Below, piece by piece: positions 1 to 8,714 of a DNA stretch of 64,000 nucleotides (positions within the stretch are counted from its first letter, which is position 1; each line of letters begins with the position of its first letter). Origin of the DNA: Wenzhouxiangella sp. AB-CW3 (lineage in GTDB: Bacteria; Pseudomonadota; Gammaproteobacteria; Xanthomonadales; Wenzhouxiangellaceae); the NCBI RefSeq assembly GCF_014725735.1, contig NZ_CP061368.1:387225-451224 (forward strand), read 5' to 3'. The position numbers and the translations under genes were made by a program. Below the pieces are notes generated by a model, which was given only the letters and a program-made list of their open reading frames with translations, was not told the origin of the DNA and ran no database searches.

Positions 1-973
1 GTCTGCAAAGCTTTACCACATGGGCTTTCGCCAGCCGATTCGTCGAGCAACTCTTGCCGATGCAAACGAGTCGCGAGATTGGAGAATTTACGGCGACTAT
101 GCCCAGCATCTGATTGCACAAGCGAGAAGCCTCTATGTCGACGAATCCATAAGCTCGGGTCTTCCCGATACGGTTTACGCACTCGACTCAACCACCATCG
201 ACCTATGTCTGTCGATGTTCCCATGGGCACCATTTCGCACGGCAAAAGCGGCAGTCAAACTTCATACCCTGCTGGATCTGCGCGGATCGATTCCCAGCTT
301 CATTCATATCTCCGACGGCAAGCTGCACGACGTCAATGTTCTAGACTTGCTGATTCCGGAGGCAGGTTCGTTTTACGTGATGGATCGGGCCTACCTGGAC
401 TATGCTCGACTATTCAATCTGGCCCAGGCCGGCGCCTTCTTTGTAATCCGGGCCAAATCAAACCTGGACTTCCGGCGGGTCTATTCTGCTGCTACAGATC
501 GGCAAGCTGGGCTGATCTGCGACCAAACTATTGCGCTCTGCGGCCAGCGTCCAAGCAAGTACTATCCTCAACACTTGAGACGCATTCGCTTCAAGGACCC
601 GGAAACCGGAAAGACCCTGGTATTTCTCACCAATCAGTTCCAACTCCCGGCTCTTACGATCTGCGCGTTGTACAAAAGCCGGTGGCAGGTCGAGCTGTTC
701 TTCAAGTGGATCAAGCAAAATCTCCGTATCAAGTGCTTCTTCGGCCGATCGGAGAACGCAGTCAAGACACAAATTTGGATTGCTGTGTCGACCTATGTGC
801 TGATCGCCATCATCAAAAAGCGTTTGGACCTCGATATTTCGCTGCACGCAATGCTACAGATTATCTCCATAACTGTATTTGAAAAAACACAGTTGAAACA
901 GGCGGTTACGATCGACCGAAGCGATCTGGATCAGATCAAAGACGGTAACCAATTGAATCTATTCGGCTTTTAA
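1..973 (+). CDS. IS4-family transposase, 5' end outside window
   Basis: DDE transposase lacking its first 66 or so residues, which lie off the window edge; the open frame runs from base 2. It matches residues 67-389 of the complete transposase at 24168-25337. Visible catalytic signatures are the first Asp in YALDSTTID, the second Asp in VMDRAYLDY and the Glu in the Y..RW.VE..FKWIK block typical of the IS4 family. A methionine at 20 is internal and not the true start. The gene should catalyse cut-and-paste movement of the element. Confidence 0.93.
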   Translation, partial: SAKLYHMGFRQPIRRATLADANESRDWRIYGDYAQHLIAQARSLYVDESISSGLPDTVYALDSTTIDLCLSMFPWAPFRTAKAAVKLHTLLDLRGSIPSFIHISDGKLHDVNVLDLLIPEAGSFYVMDRAYLDYARLFNLAQAGAFFVIRAKSNLDFRRVYSAATDRQAGLICDQTIALCGQRPSKYYPQHLRRIRFKDPETGKTLVFLTNQFQLPALTICALYKSRWQVELFFKWIKQNLRIKCFFGRSENAVKTQIWIAVSTYVLIAIIKKRLDLDISLHAMLQIISITVFEKTQLKQAVTIDRSDLDQIKDGNQLNLFGF

Positions 974-987
974 ACCGGACACTAGTG
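1..987 (+). mobile_element. IS4-family insertion sequence, copy 1 (left part outside window)
   Basis: The right-hand 987 bp of an element whose complete copy lies at 24154-25479 in opposite orientation. Every stretch compared, on both strands, reads the same in the two copies. The right terminus is the 15-bp inverted repeat CACTAGTGTCCGGTT (complement, ending at 987). From the 1326-bp length of copy 2, about 339 bp lie outside the window. The element sits inside a type I hsdS gene whose remainder begins at 988. If it made a 9-bp target duplication as copy 2 did, the missing left flank should read ACTTTGTAA, the bases at 988-996. Confidence 0.93.
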
Positions 988-1919
988 ACTTTGTAACCTT
1001 CGACGAAAGCCAGTATGATTTGAAGTTCCTATACTACTTGCTGGTTCATCTTGATCTCCCCAGGCTTGCTACTGGAGTCAAGCCAGGGATCAATCGCAAC
1101 AACGTTTACGCGATTGAGCGCTGGATACCGCCGGTGGAGGAACAAAAACGCATCGTCACCATTCTCGACGAGGCCTTCGCGGGCATTGAAACGGCCATCG
1201 CCAATACCCAGAAGGCCAAAGCCTGGGCTGATAAGCTATTTGATAGCTGCCTGAATCGCCGATTAGCCAGTATTGCATCAGCGGATGAAATTCAGACCTT
1301 GAGTGATGTGACGGAGCTGATTGTCGATTGTGAGCACAAAACTGCCCCAACTCAAGAAACGGGTTTTCCTTCAATACGCACTCCGAACATTGGCAAGGGA
1401 ATTCTGCTGCTTGATGGTGTAAAACGAGTCTCGGAGGAGGTTTATAACCAGTGGACCAGGCGTGCCAAGCCTGAGGGTGGTGACTTGATTCTTGCTCGTG
1501 AGGCGCCTGCTGGAAACGTCGGTGTCATCCCTGCAGATCAGAAGGTCTGTTTGGGGCAAAGAACCGTGCTCATCCGCCCTAAGAGAAACATGGTCAAGCC
1601 GAAGTATTTGGCATATTTGTTGCTCCATCCCGATGTGCAGCGCAGACTCATGGAGAAGTCAACGGGCGCAACCGTGCAGCATATTAACCTGCGTGATATT
1701 CGTGCTCTGCAGCTGGGAGCTATGCCGCCCATGGATGTTCAAAAGCGTGATGTGGCCGAACTTGAAATGCTTCAGGAAAGTTCGCAGCAAGCTCTAAACA
1801 TGATTGATAGTAAGCTGAAGGCGCTTGAAGAACTCAAGCAATCCCTCCTCCAAAAAGCCTTCTCTGGCGAACTGACCGCGGATCACGCCGAGCACGAGAT
1901 CGAATCGGCGGCCGTCTGA
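988..1919 (+). pseudogene. hsdS: Type I restriction specificity subunit HsdS, 5'-truncated by IS4
   Basis: The open frame continues straight out of the IS terminus (FVTFDESQYDLKFLYYLL...), so the upstream half of HsdS must lie beyond the IS. Retained are the end of target-recognition domain 1, the central conserved helix region (PPVEEQKRIVTILDEAF), a full second recognition domain, and the C-terminal helix (LKALEELKQSLLQKAFSGELT). A TTG at 1020 could start a protein of about 299 residues. HsdS gives sequence specificity to HsdM and HsdR. The intact protein would be 400-plus residues, so full activity is doubtful, although one recognition domain flanked by both conserved helices is a half-subunit architecture. 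Confidence 0.88.
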
Positions 1920-1943
1920 GTGATTTGACCAGCCGGAAGAATT

Positions 1944-1989
1944 CAGACAAACTGTCACCAGATATTGACAAATGGTGACGGTTTGTCTG
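1944..1989. promoter_or_regulatory. Near-perfect palindrome upstream of abiEi, probable operator
   Basis: Two 17-base arms, CAGACAAACTGTCACCA (1944-1960) and its complement (1973-1989), match at 16 of 17 positions around a 12-base spacer containing TTGACA at 1965-1970. The second arm ends 7 bases before the abiEi ATG. AbiEi antitoxins are known to bind inverted repeats in their own promoter, so this is the expected autoregulatory site. No Shine-Dalgarno sequence fits between the arm and the ATG, so the transcript may be leaderless or the arm may be part of the leader. Confidence 0.75.
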
Positions 1990-1996
1990 GTTCGCG

Positions 1997-2617
1997 ATGG
2001 CCGCTCAACGTTCACGCACTGATGGCTTCGACGATCCCGTGGCGCTGTTTCGAGCCCACGGCGGCCAACTGCGCCTGAGCGAAGCGCTGGCACTCGGACT
2101 CAATCGTTACCAGTTCTACAAACTGCGCGACGAGGGCGTGATCGAGCCGGTCAGCCGCGGCCTGTATCGCCTGACCGAACTGCCGCCGGTCGCCGACCCG
2201 GATCTGGTCGCGGTGGCCACGCGCTTTCCCCGGGCCGTGCTCTGCCTGGTGTCTGCGCTGGCCTGGCATGACCTGACCACCCAGATTCCCCGCCGCATCG
2301 ACCTGGCCGTCGAGCGCAATGCCCGTCTGCCGCGCCAGGATTACCCGCCGGTGCGCGGCTACCGTTTCTCCGGAGGTCGGTTCACCAGTGGGATCGAGCG
2401 GCACCCAATCGACGGCATCGAACTGAAGGTCTACGACCCGGAGAAAACCCTGGCCGACTGTTTTGCCTTTCGCAACAGCCTGGGCATGGATGTCGTACTC
2501 GAGGCGCTCGATCTCTACCGAAAGCGCCGGAGTCCGGCGTACGGCCTGCTCCTGAAGTATGCCCGCATCTGCCGGGTCGAGAAGATCATGCGCCCATACC
2601 TGGAGGCGCCAGGTTGA
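1997..2617 (+). CDS. abiEi: AbiEi-family antitoxin of a type IV toxin-antitoxin pair
   Basis: 206 residues. The N-terminal winged-helix region (ALFRAHGGQLRLSEALALG, then LRDEGVIEPVSRGLYRL) is the standard AbiEi DNA-binding domain. The central part (LCLVSALAWHDLTTQIPRRIDLAV) and the KVYDPEKTLADCFAFRN block match the AbiEi C-terminal antitoxin domain. The stop overlaps the TTG start of abiEii by 4 bases (TTGA), so the two are translationally coupled. AbiEi represses its own operon and counteracts the nucleotidyltransferase toxin; the palindrome immediately upstream supports autoregulation. Its position inside a restriction locus suggests a combined anti-phage module. Confidence 0.88.
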   Translation: MAAQRSRTDGFDDPVALFRAHGGQLRLSEALALGLNRYQFYKLRDEGVIEPVSRGLYRLTELPPVADPDLVAVATRFPRAVLCLVSALAWHDLTTQIPRRIDLAVERNARLPRQDYPPVRGYRFSGGRFTSGIERHPIDGIELKVYDPEKTLADCFAFRNSLGMDVVLEALDLYRKRRSPAYGLLLKYARICRVEKIMRPYLEAPG

Positions 2618-3525
2618 CGGCCAATATTGCCGCATCGGTTCGGCAGCGCCTGCTGAATCTCGCTCGTGACCAGGGGCGTCCGTTTCAGGAGGTGCTCCAG
2701 TTCTATGTGATGGAACGTTTTCTGTACCGATTGAGCCAGTCGGCCCATGCAGATCGCTTCGTGCTCAAAGGTGCTCTGATGCTCCAGGTGTGGGAATCAC
2801 CGGAGGCGCGACCCACGATGGATATCGATATGCTCGGCCGGACGGACAACGACCTGGACGTGCTCCTGGGACAAGTTAGGGAAATCATGGATGCCGACCT
2901 TGAAGTGGACGACGGGCTGACTTTTCATGGCGACTCGCTGGAGGCCGAAGTCATTACCGAAGATGCCGAGTACGAGGGTGTGCGCATCCGCGGCTGGGCC
3001 GAACTGGATCGGGCTCGGGCCAGAGTGCAGGTGGATATCGGTTTTGGCGATGCAGTGGTGCCCGAACCGCAGCGGCAAAGCTATCCAGTGCTTCTGGGCC
3101 AGCCTGCTCCGGAGCTGCTGTGCTATAGCCGTGAATCCACGATCGCGGAGAAGTTCCAGGCCATGGTGGCGCTGGGGGCTATCAACAGCCGCATGAAGGA
3201 TTTCTACGATATCTGGCTGCTGTCTCGGCAATTCAACTTCGAAGCGGCACCGCTTTTGCGAGCAATAACTGCGACATTCGAGCGGCGTGATACGCAGGTC
3301 CCGAGGGCACCGCTCTTCGAGGATGATTTTGCCCAAGAGAAGCAGGGTCAATGGCGCGGGTTTCTTCGGCGCCTGGGCGATGAGGTGCCCGCCGAGCCAG
3401 ATTTTGCTAATGTGCTAGCGGAGTTGAAAGACTTCATCGGCACCGTATTGGCCGTCGACGCTGATGAGGCGACAGCCCTGCACTGGCCAGCCGGCGGACC
3501 CTGGAACAGGAGGGACAGGGGGTAG
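2614..3525 (+). CDS. abiEii: AbiEii/AbiGii-family nucleotidyltransferase toxin
   Basis: 303 residues, TTG start set by the 4-base overlap with abiEi. Family signatures are FVLKGALMLQVW near residue 50, the metal-binding RPTMDIDML near residue 70 and KDFYDIWLLSR near residue 195. These correspond to the nucleotidyltransferase fold motifs (G-S/G...D-x-D and K-x-x-D-x-x-D) of AbiEii toxins, which arrest growth by transferring nucleotides to RNA targets. The stop codon overlaps the GTG start of hsdR by one base (TAGTG), so toxin and restriction subunit share a transcript. Only the family is supported; its substrate here is unknown. Confidence 0.87.
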   Translation: MTANIAASVRQRLLNLARDQGRPFQEVLQFYVMERFLYRLSQSAHADRFVLKGALMLQVWESPEARPTMDIDMLGRTDNDLDVLLGQVREIMDADLEVDDGLTFHGDSLEAEVITEDAEYEGVRIRGWAELDRARARVQVDIGFGDAVVPEPQRQSYPVLLGQPAPELLCYSRESTIAEKFQAMVALGAINSRMKDFYDIWLLSRQFNFEAAPLLRAITATFERRDTQVPRAPLFEDDFAQEKQGQWRGFLRRLGDEVPAEPDFANVLAELKDFIGTVLAVDADEATALHWPAGGPWNRRDRG

Positions 3526-5927
3526 TGAATCGAGCGAGACTCAATGAAGCCGAAACCCGGGCCGAGCTGATCGACCCCGCCTTGCGCGAAGCCGGGTGGG
3601 GTGTGGTCGACGGCAGCCGGGTGGGGCGCGAGGTGATCGCACCGGGGCGGCTGATTGGCGCCGGTCGGCGCGGCAAGCAGGATATCGCCGACTACGTGCT
3701 GTTCTACCACGGCCAGAAACTGGCGGTGATCGAGGCCAAGAAGCAGGATCTGCAGCCCACCGAGGGTCTGGCCCAGGCCAAGCGCTATGCCGAGCGGTTA
3801 CAGGCACGTTTTGCCTATTCCACCAATGGCCTGGAAATCTACCGGGTCGACATGGAAACCGGCGCGGAAGGCCCGGTTGATGACTGGCCGGCGCCGGATG
3901 CGCTTTGGGGAGAAACTTTCAAGGAGCCTGACCCGTGGCGCGAGCGGTTCGGTGCCGAGCCCTTCGAGGACAAGGGCGGGGCCTGGCAGCCGCGCTATTA
4001 CCAGCACAATGCGATCAACCGCGCCCTGGAGGCAATTGCCGATGGCAATGACCGCATTCTCCTGACCCTGGCCACAGGCACTGGCAAGACCGCGATCGCC
4101 TTCCAGGTCGCCTGGAAGCTGTTTCATGCCCGCTGGTCACTAGCGGCGCGCGAGACCGGCGAACCTGCCCGACGGCCTCGCATCCTGTTTCTGGCCGACA
4201 GAAATATCCTGGCCAATCAGGCCTTCAACGATTTCTCCGCCTTTCCCGAAGACGCGCTGGTGCGCATCGACCCGCAAATCATCCGCCAGCGGGGCCGCGT
4301 ACCCAAGAACGGCAGCGTTTTCTTCACCATCTTCCAGACCTTCATGACCGGAACCGATGAAGAAAGCCGACCGGCGCCGAATTTTGGCGACTATCCGCCC
4401 GATTTTTTCGATTTCATCGTGATCGACGAGTGTCACCGCGGCGGCGCCAACGACGAAAGCAACTGGCGCGGCATCCTCGAGTATTTCGCGCCGGCCGTGC
4501 AGCTCGGCCTGACCGCCACGCCAAAGCGAACACACAACGCCGATACCTACGCTTACTTCGGCGAGCCGGTCTACGCCTACTCGCTCAAGGACGGAATCAA
4601 CGACGGTTATCTCACCCCGTTCAAGGTCCAGCAGATCGCTACCACCCTGGATGAGTACGTCTACACCGACGATGACGAGATCCTCGAGGGTGAGGTCGAG
4701 ACCGGTAGGCGCTACCGCGAGGACGATTTCAATCGCGTCATCGAGATCAGGGCGCGCGAGGCCCATCGCATCAAATTGTTTATGGAGAAGATCGATCCGC
4801 GTGAGAAGACGCTAGTATTCTGCGCCACGCAAGAGCATGCGCTGGCCGTGCGCGACCTGATCAACCAGATCAAGCCGATATCCGACCCGAACTACTGCGT
4901 GCGTGTGACCGCCAACGACGGCGCCGAGGGCGAACGATTTCTGCGGACATTCCAGGACAACGAGAAGACCATTCCCACCATCCTGACCACCTCGCAGAAG
5001 CTCTCGACCGGCGTGGATGCCCGCAATGTACGCAATATCGTGCTGATGCGGCCGGTCAACTCGATGATCGAGTTCAAGCAGATCATCGGCCGCGGCACCC
5101 GCTTGTACGACGGCAAGGATTACTTCACCATTTACGACTTCGTGAAGGCCTACGAGCACTTCAACGACCCGGAGTGGGACGGCGAGCCGATCGAGCCGGA
5201 ACGCTGCTCGATATGCAACAACCAGCCCTGTACCTGCGTCGTCGACCCGCCGAAACCCTGTCCGGTTTGCGCCGAAAGACCCTGCGTGTGCGAGAAGGAA
5301 GCACCGGAACCCTGCCCGGAATGCGGGCAGCGCCCCTGCATCTGCCTAAAGCGAAGAAAGCTGAGGATCAAGCTGGCGGATGGCAAGGAAAGAACCATCC
5401 AACACATGAGCGCGACCAGCTACTGGAGCCCGGAAGGCAAGCCAATGTCGGCCGTGCAGTTCGTTGAACGCCTGTTCGGCGAACTTCCGACGCTGTTCCG
5501 CAACGAAGACGAACTGCGCGAGCTCTGGAGCCGTCCGAAAACCCGCAAGGCGCTACTTGAAGGGCTGGAGGAAAAGGGATACGGCATCGAGCAACTGCGC
5601 GAGATCGCCAGAATGATCGACGCCCCCAACAGCGACCTGTTCGACGTGCTGGCTTACATAGCCTGGGCCCGCCCACCCATCAGCCGCGCCGAGCGCGTCG
5701 AATCGCACCGTCCGCTGATCTTCGACGGCATCGACTACCCCCAGAAGGAATTTCTTGAATTCGTGCTGGATCACTATGTCGAGAGAGGCGTCACCGAGCT
5801 CGACCCCGACAAGCTGCCCCACTTGATCGACCTGAAGTACCACAGCGTCTGCGACGCTGTCCGGGAACTTGGAAGTGTCGCGGGCATCCGAGACGTGTTT
5901 GTCGATTTTCAGCGAAAGCTGTACTAA
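3525..5927 (+). CDS. hsdR: Type I restriction enzyme R subunit (EcoEI-like)
   Basis: 800 residues, the shorter EcoEI type rather than the roughly 1100-residue EcoKI type. The N-terminal nuclease shows DYVLFYHGQKLAVIEAKK (Asp, then Glu-x-Lys, about residues 55-72). Helicase motifs follow: LATGTGKTAIAFQ (Walker A, about 181), VIDECHRGG (motif II, about 300), LTATPKR, and TGVDARNV / IGRGTRLYDGK (motifs V-VI). Residues 560-608 hold three successive CxxC...PCxC units, a likely zinc-binding module. It cleaves DNA after ATP-driven translocation in complex with HsdM and HsdS. Its HsdS partner is damaged here and hsdM is not in the window. Confidence 0.95.
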   Translation: MNRARLNEAETRAELIDPALREAGWGVVDGSRVGREVIAPGRLIGAGRRGKQDIADYVLFYHGQKLAVIEAKKQDLQPTEGLAQAKRYAERLQARFAYSTNGLEIYRVDMETGAEGPVDDWPAPDALWGETFKEPDPWRERFGAEPFEDKGGAWQPRYYQHNAINRALEAIADGNDRILLTLATGTGKTAIAFQVAWKLFHARWSLAARETGEPARRPRILFLADRNILANQAFNDFSAFPEDALVRIDPQIIRQRGRVPKNGSVFFTIFQTFMTGTDEESRPAPNFGDYPPDFFDFIVIDECHRGGANDESNWRGILEYFAPAVQLGLTATPKRTHNADTYAYFGEPVYAYSLKDGINDGYLTPFKVQQIATTLDEYVYTDDDEILEGEVETGRRYREDDFNRVIEIRAREAHRIKLFMEKIDPREKTLVFCATQEHALAVRDLINQIKPISDPNYCVRVTANDGAEGERFLRTFQDNEKTIPTILTTSQKLSTGVDARNVRNIVLMRPVNSMIEFKQIIGRGTRLYDGKDYFTIYDFVKAYEHFNDPEWDGEPIEPERCSICNNQPCTCVVDPPKPCPVCAERPCVCEKEAPEPCPECGQRPCICLKRRKLRIKLADGKERTIQHMSATSYWSPEGKPMSAVQFVERLFGELPTLFRNEDELRELWSRPKTRKALLEGLEEKGYGIEQLREIARMIDAPNSDLFDVLAYIAWARPPISRAERVESHRPLIFDGIDYPQKEFLEFVLDHYVERGVTELDPDKLPHLIDLKYHSVCDAVRELGSVAGIRDVFVDFQRKLY

Positions 5928-5951
5928 ACGTGCCTTTGGAGTCGGGCCGCA

Positions 5952-6269
5952 TTGATCGAGTCTACCTTTAGTCAAGCCACATCGCTGTTGAATGAGTATG
6001 GCTTTCAGCTGAGTAGTCGGGAGTGGGCTGGGCTTTTCTGGGTGGTGGTAGCGGCGATTGCCTGCCTCCAGATAAGCAGCGCCCGAAGAAAGATTGCTCA
6101 GGCGCTGAGAATCGCGCTCGGGCCAAAAGTGCTTCCAATCTGGTTGGTCTACTTGACATGGATTGCCGGATTCATTTGGACATCAAATGTCCTTGGCTAT
6201 TGGGAGAATGCCTTGGGGAAACTCACCTTTGTCTGGGTCTTTACGGCAGGAATTGTCCTGGTTTCCAAG
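5952..6269 (+). pseudogene. 5' part of a membrane-protein gene split by IS21
   Basis: A TTG start with GGAG 12 bases upstream opens a 106-codon fragment with three hydrophobic segments (for example GLFWVVVAAIACLQ and FVWVFTAGIVLV). It ends at the IS21 left terminus. Joining base 6269 to base 8720, so that one CCAAG target copy is kept, restores one reading frame (VLVSK then FPDASKSGF) with no extra stop codon. The complete protein would be about 450 residues: an N-terminal multi-pass region and a cytoplasmic tail. No family was recognised. Base composition is lower in GC than the core genes, consistent with accessory DNA next to the restriction locus. Confidence 0.8.
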
Positions 6270-6401
6270 TGTTAATGGCCAACTAAACTGACCCACTATT
6301 GGCCAACAATTTTGACCCACCCCGGGTGGCTTTGGCCACAAAACACTGTAGCGTCCCGTGCCAGACAAATAAGCCGGGACAGATCATTGAAGGAGTGGGT
6401 T

Positions 6402-7926
6402 GTGATTCACAAAATCAAAGCATTACACGATCAGGGGCGGGGCCTATCGGTCCGGGCGATCAGCCGGGAACTGGGCATTGCCCGTAACACGGTTCGCAAG
6501 TACCTGAGACTGAACGAGATGGCGATCAGCCAGGCCCAGGAGGATCCCTCGCGTAGCAAGCGTCTGGACGAGTATCGAGATTTCCTCATCCACCAGCTCA
6601 AGACGTATCCCCGGCTGAGCGCCATCAAGCTGGCTCGGCGACTGCGTGAGAAAGTGGGCGAGTTGCCAGCCTCTGAGCGTAGCCTGCGCCGCTACGTGCG
6701 AGCACTCAAGGAGCAAATCGCCAACGGCCAGACTCGTTATTACGAGCCGGTGGTTGACGCCGTACCCGGCGTTCAGTGCCAGGTTGACCCCGGCGAGCTG
6801 CGCGGAGTGATGATCGCAGGGTGGAGCGGGTGGTCTACTTCGTGGTCTTCGTTCTGGCCTGTTCACGGCTGATGTACGTGGGGTGCGATTCCAGCCTCTG
6901 GACACCGAGGCGTTCATCCAGCTTCACGACGAAGCCTTCCGCTACTTTGGTGGTGTGCCTGAGGAGTGTGTATACGATCAGACCAAGCTCGTGGTGATCC
7001 ACGAGCGGTACCGAGAGCTGACGCTCAATCAACGCTTTCACCAGTACGCCACGACTGCCGGTTACCGGATCCATGCCTGCGAGGGCTATGATCCCGAGAG
7101 CAAGGGCAAGGTGGAGGCCGGGGTCAAGTACGTCAAGCAGGACGCCCTTTACGGGGAGTGCTTCGAGAGCGAGACGGCGCTGTGCCAGCACCTGCAAGGC
7201 TGGTTGGAGGCCGTGGCCAATGTTCGCAAGCACGGCGCCACCGGTCGCCAGCCGCGGGCCCACTTCGAGGCCGACGAGCGCGCACACCTGCGTCCCTACA
7301 TTGTGGCGCAAAGCCTGCTTCAGGCTCGCCCTGACCACGAGACCCGCCGGGCCGACAAAACCGGGCTGATCTCGTGGAAAGCCAACAAGTACTCAGTGCC
7401 CCTGCGCTGGCAGCGGGCCCAGGTGGGTGTCTCTGAACAGGAGGGGCACCTGCATATCCATGACCTGGAGAGCGGCGAGCACATTGCTGAGCACGTGCTG
7501 TGTCTGGAGAAAGGCCGCACGATCAAGAACAACCACCACTACCGGGATCCGGCCCAGCGCATCGCGGATCTGGAAGCGGCCATCTGCCAACAGCTGCCCG
7601 ACGGTCAGGGCGAGACGCTGTGCCACCTGCTCAAGGTGACCTCGCCGAGGATCTACAAGGACCAACTGGCAGGCCTGCGTGATCTGCTCAACCGGCATGG
7701 ACCCGTCGACGCCGAACTGCTGCAGACACTGACTCAGCAGCCCCGGTTGACCGCCAGCACCGTGCAACGCTACCTGGAGGCGTGGCAGCAAGCTCGAGAC
7801 CGCGGGCGAGCCCCCGATACCAACACAACGCCTGATCCTGAGGACCGAATGCCTGTCTCGGCCCTGCAAGCCTATGCTCAGGTTGGCCGCTCCAGTGGCC
7901 AGGAGGTGACCCATGAGTCGGCTTGA
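6402..7926 (+). pseudogene. istA: IS21 transposase IstA with two -1 frameshifts
   Basis: GTG start at 6402 with AGGAG at 6391. The N-terminus has the IS21 HTH (GLSVRAISRELGIARNTVRKYL). The reading frame is lost near 6819 after GELRGVMIAG and again near 6881. The intermediate frame encodes VERVVYFVVFVLACSRLMYV, and the frame from 6883 continues with RFQPLDTEAF, YDQTKLVV and GYDPESKGKVEAGVKYVKQD, the DDE core. Both breaks lie at G runs, and one extra G in each would restore a product of about 508 residues. They may be sequencing errors or true decay. As read, no complete transposase is made. Confidence 0.85.
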
Positions 7927-8653
7927 ACAGACCCAGTCCCAGTACCGCAGCCTGCGCCTGAGCGCCACCGCCGGGCACCTGGGTGAGCTGCTGGCCCAAG
8001 CCGAAGCCAACGAGCTGTCCTATCTGGAGCTTGCCCGGCAGATCGCCGAGCACGAGCTGGCCGAGCGCACCCGCCGCCGCATCGACCGGCACCTGAAACA
8101 GGCACAGCTGCCGGCGCACAAGCCGCTAGAAGCGTTCGACTACCGCCACCAGACCACCATCACCAAGCGTCAGGTCAGCGCCCTGCTGGACTTCGGCTTC
8201 ATCGATGAGCGCCAAAACCTGGTGTTCATCGGTCCGCCCGGGGTGGGCAAAACGCACTTGGCCATCGGCATTGCTCTGAAGGCCATTGAAGCCGGCTACA
8301 AGGTGCTGTTCCGCACGGCACTGGCGCTGGTCGAAGACCTGGAGCTGGCCGAGATGAAAGGTGAACTGAAAAAACGGCTGAGACAGTTGGGTAAGTACGA
8401 TGTGCTGGTGATCGATGAGCTGGGCTACCTGCCCATGACCCGGCAAGCCCGCTACAACCTGTTCCAGCTGATCAATAGCCTGTATGAGTACCGCTCAATC
8501 ATCCTGACCACCAACAAGGACTTCAGCAACTGGGGAGCCTTCTTCCACGATGACGCCGTGGCGGTACCGATCATTGACCGCGTCATCCACCACTCACACA
8601 TCTTCATGCTGGGAGGAGAGAGCTATCGCTTGAAACAGAAAACCACGAGCTAG
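7913..8653 (+). CDS. istB: IS21 helper ATPase IstB
   Basis: 246 residues, ATG inside the end of istA (14-base overlap), the usual IS21 arrangement. Walker A is GPPGVGKTHLAIGIAL near residues 104-119; Walker B is DVLVIDELGYLPM near 163-175; NKDFSNWGAFFHDD is the family C-terminal motif. IstB is a DnaC-like AAA+ ATPase that assists IstA in target capture and strand transfer. The gene is intact although istA is frameshifted. Confidence 0.95.
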   Translation: MSRLEQTQSQYRSLRLSATAGHLGELLAQAEANELSYLELARQIAEHELAERTRRRIDRHLKQAQLPAHKPLEAFDYRHQTTITKRQVSALLDFGFIDERQNLVFIGPPGVGKTHLAIGIALKAIEAGYKVLFRTALALVEDLELAEMKGELKKRLRQLGKYDVLVIDELGYLPMTRQARYNLFQLINSLYEYRSIILTTNKDFSNWGAFFHDDAVAVPIIDRVIHHSHIFMLGGESYRLKQKTTS

Positions 8654-8714
8654 ACGACACACGGTGGGTCAAAATAAATGGCCAAAAGTGGGTCAAAATA
8701 GATGGCCATTGACA

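Larger units (their letters stand above)
6270..8714 (+). mobile_element. IS21-family insertion sequence
   Basis: 2445 bp. The termini are 52-bp imperfect inverted repeats, 6270-6321 and 8663-8714, beginning TGTYAATGGCCA and containing repeated TGGCCA and TTGACCCAC motifs, as is usual for IS21-type ends. A 5-bp target duplication, CCAAG, flanks it (6265-6269 and 8715-8719). It carries istA and istB, overlapping by 14 bases. It interrupts a membrane-protein gene whose halves still join in frame, so the insertion appears recent. The transposase gene has two frameshifts, described under istA. Confidence 0.93.

Noticed and set aside
6816-6890. Programmed frameshifting in istA
   Set aside because: IS21 istA is normally one frame; two breaks both at G runs fit indels better, and no slippery heptamer with a pseudoknot was seen.
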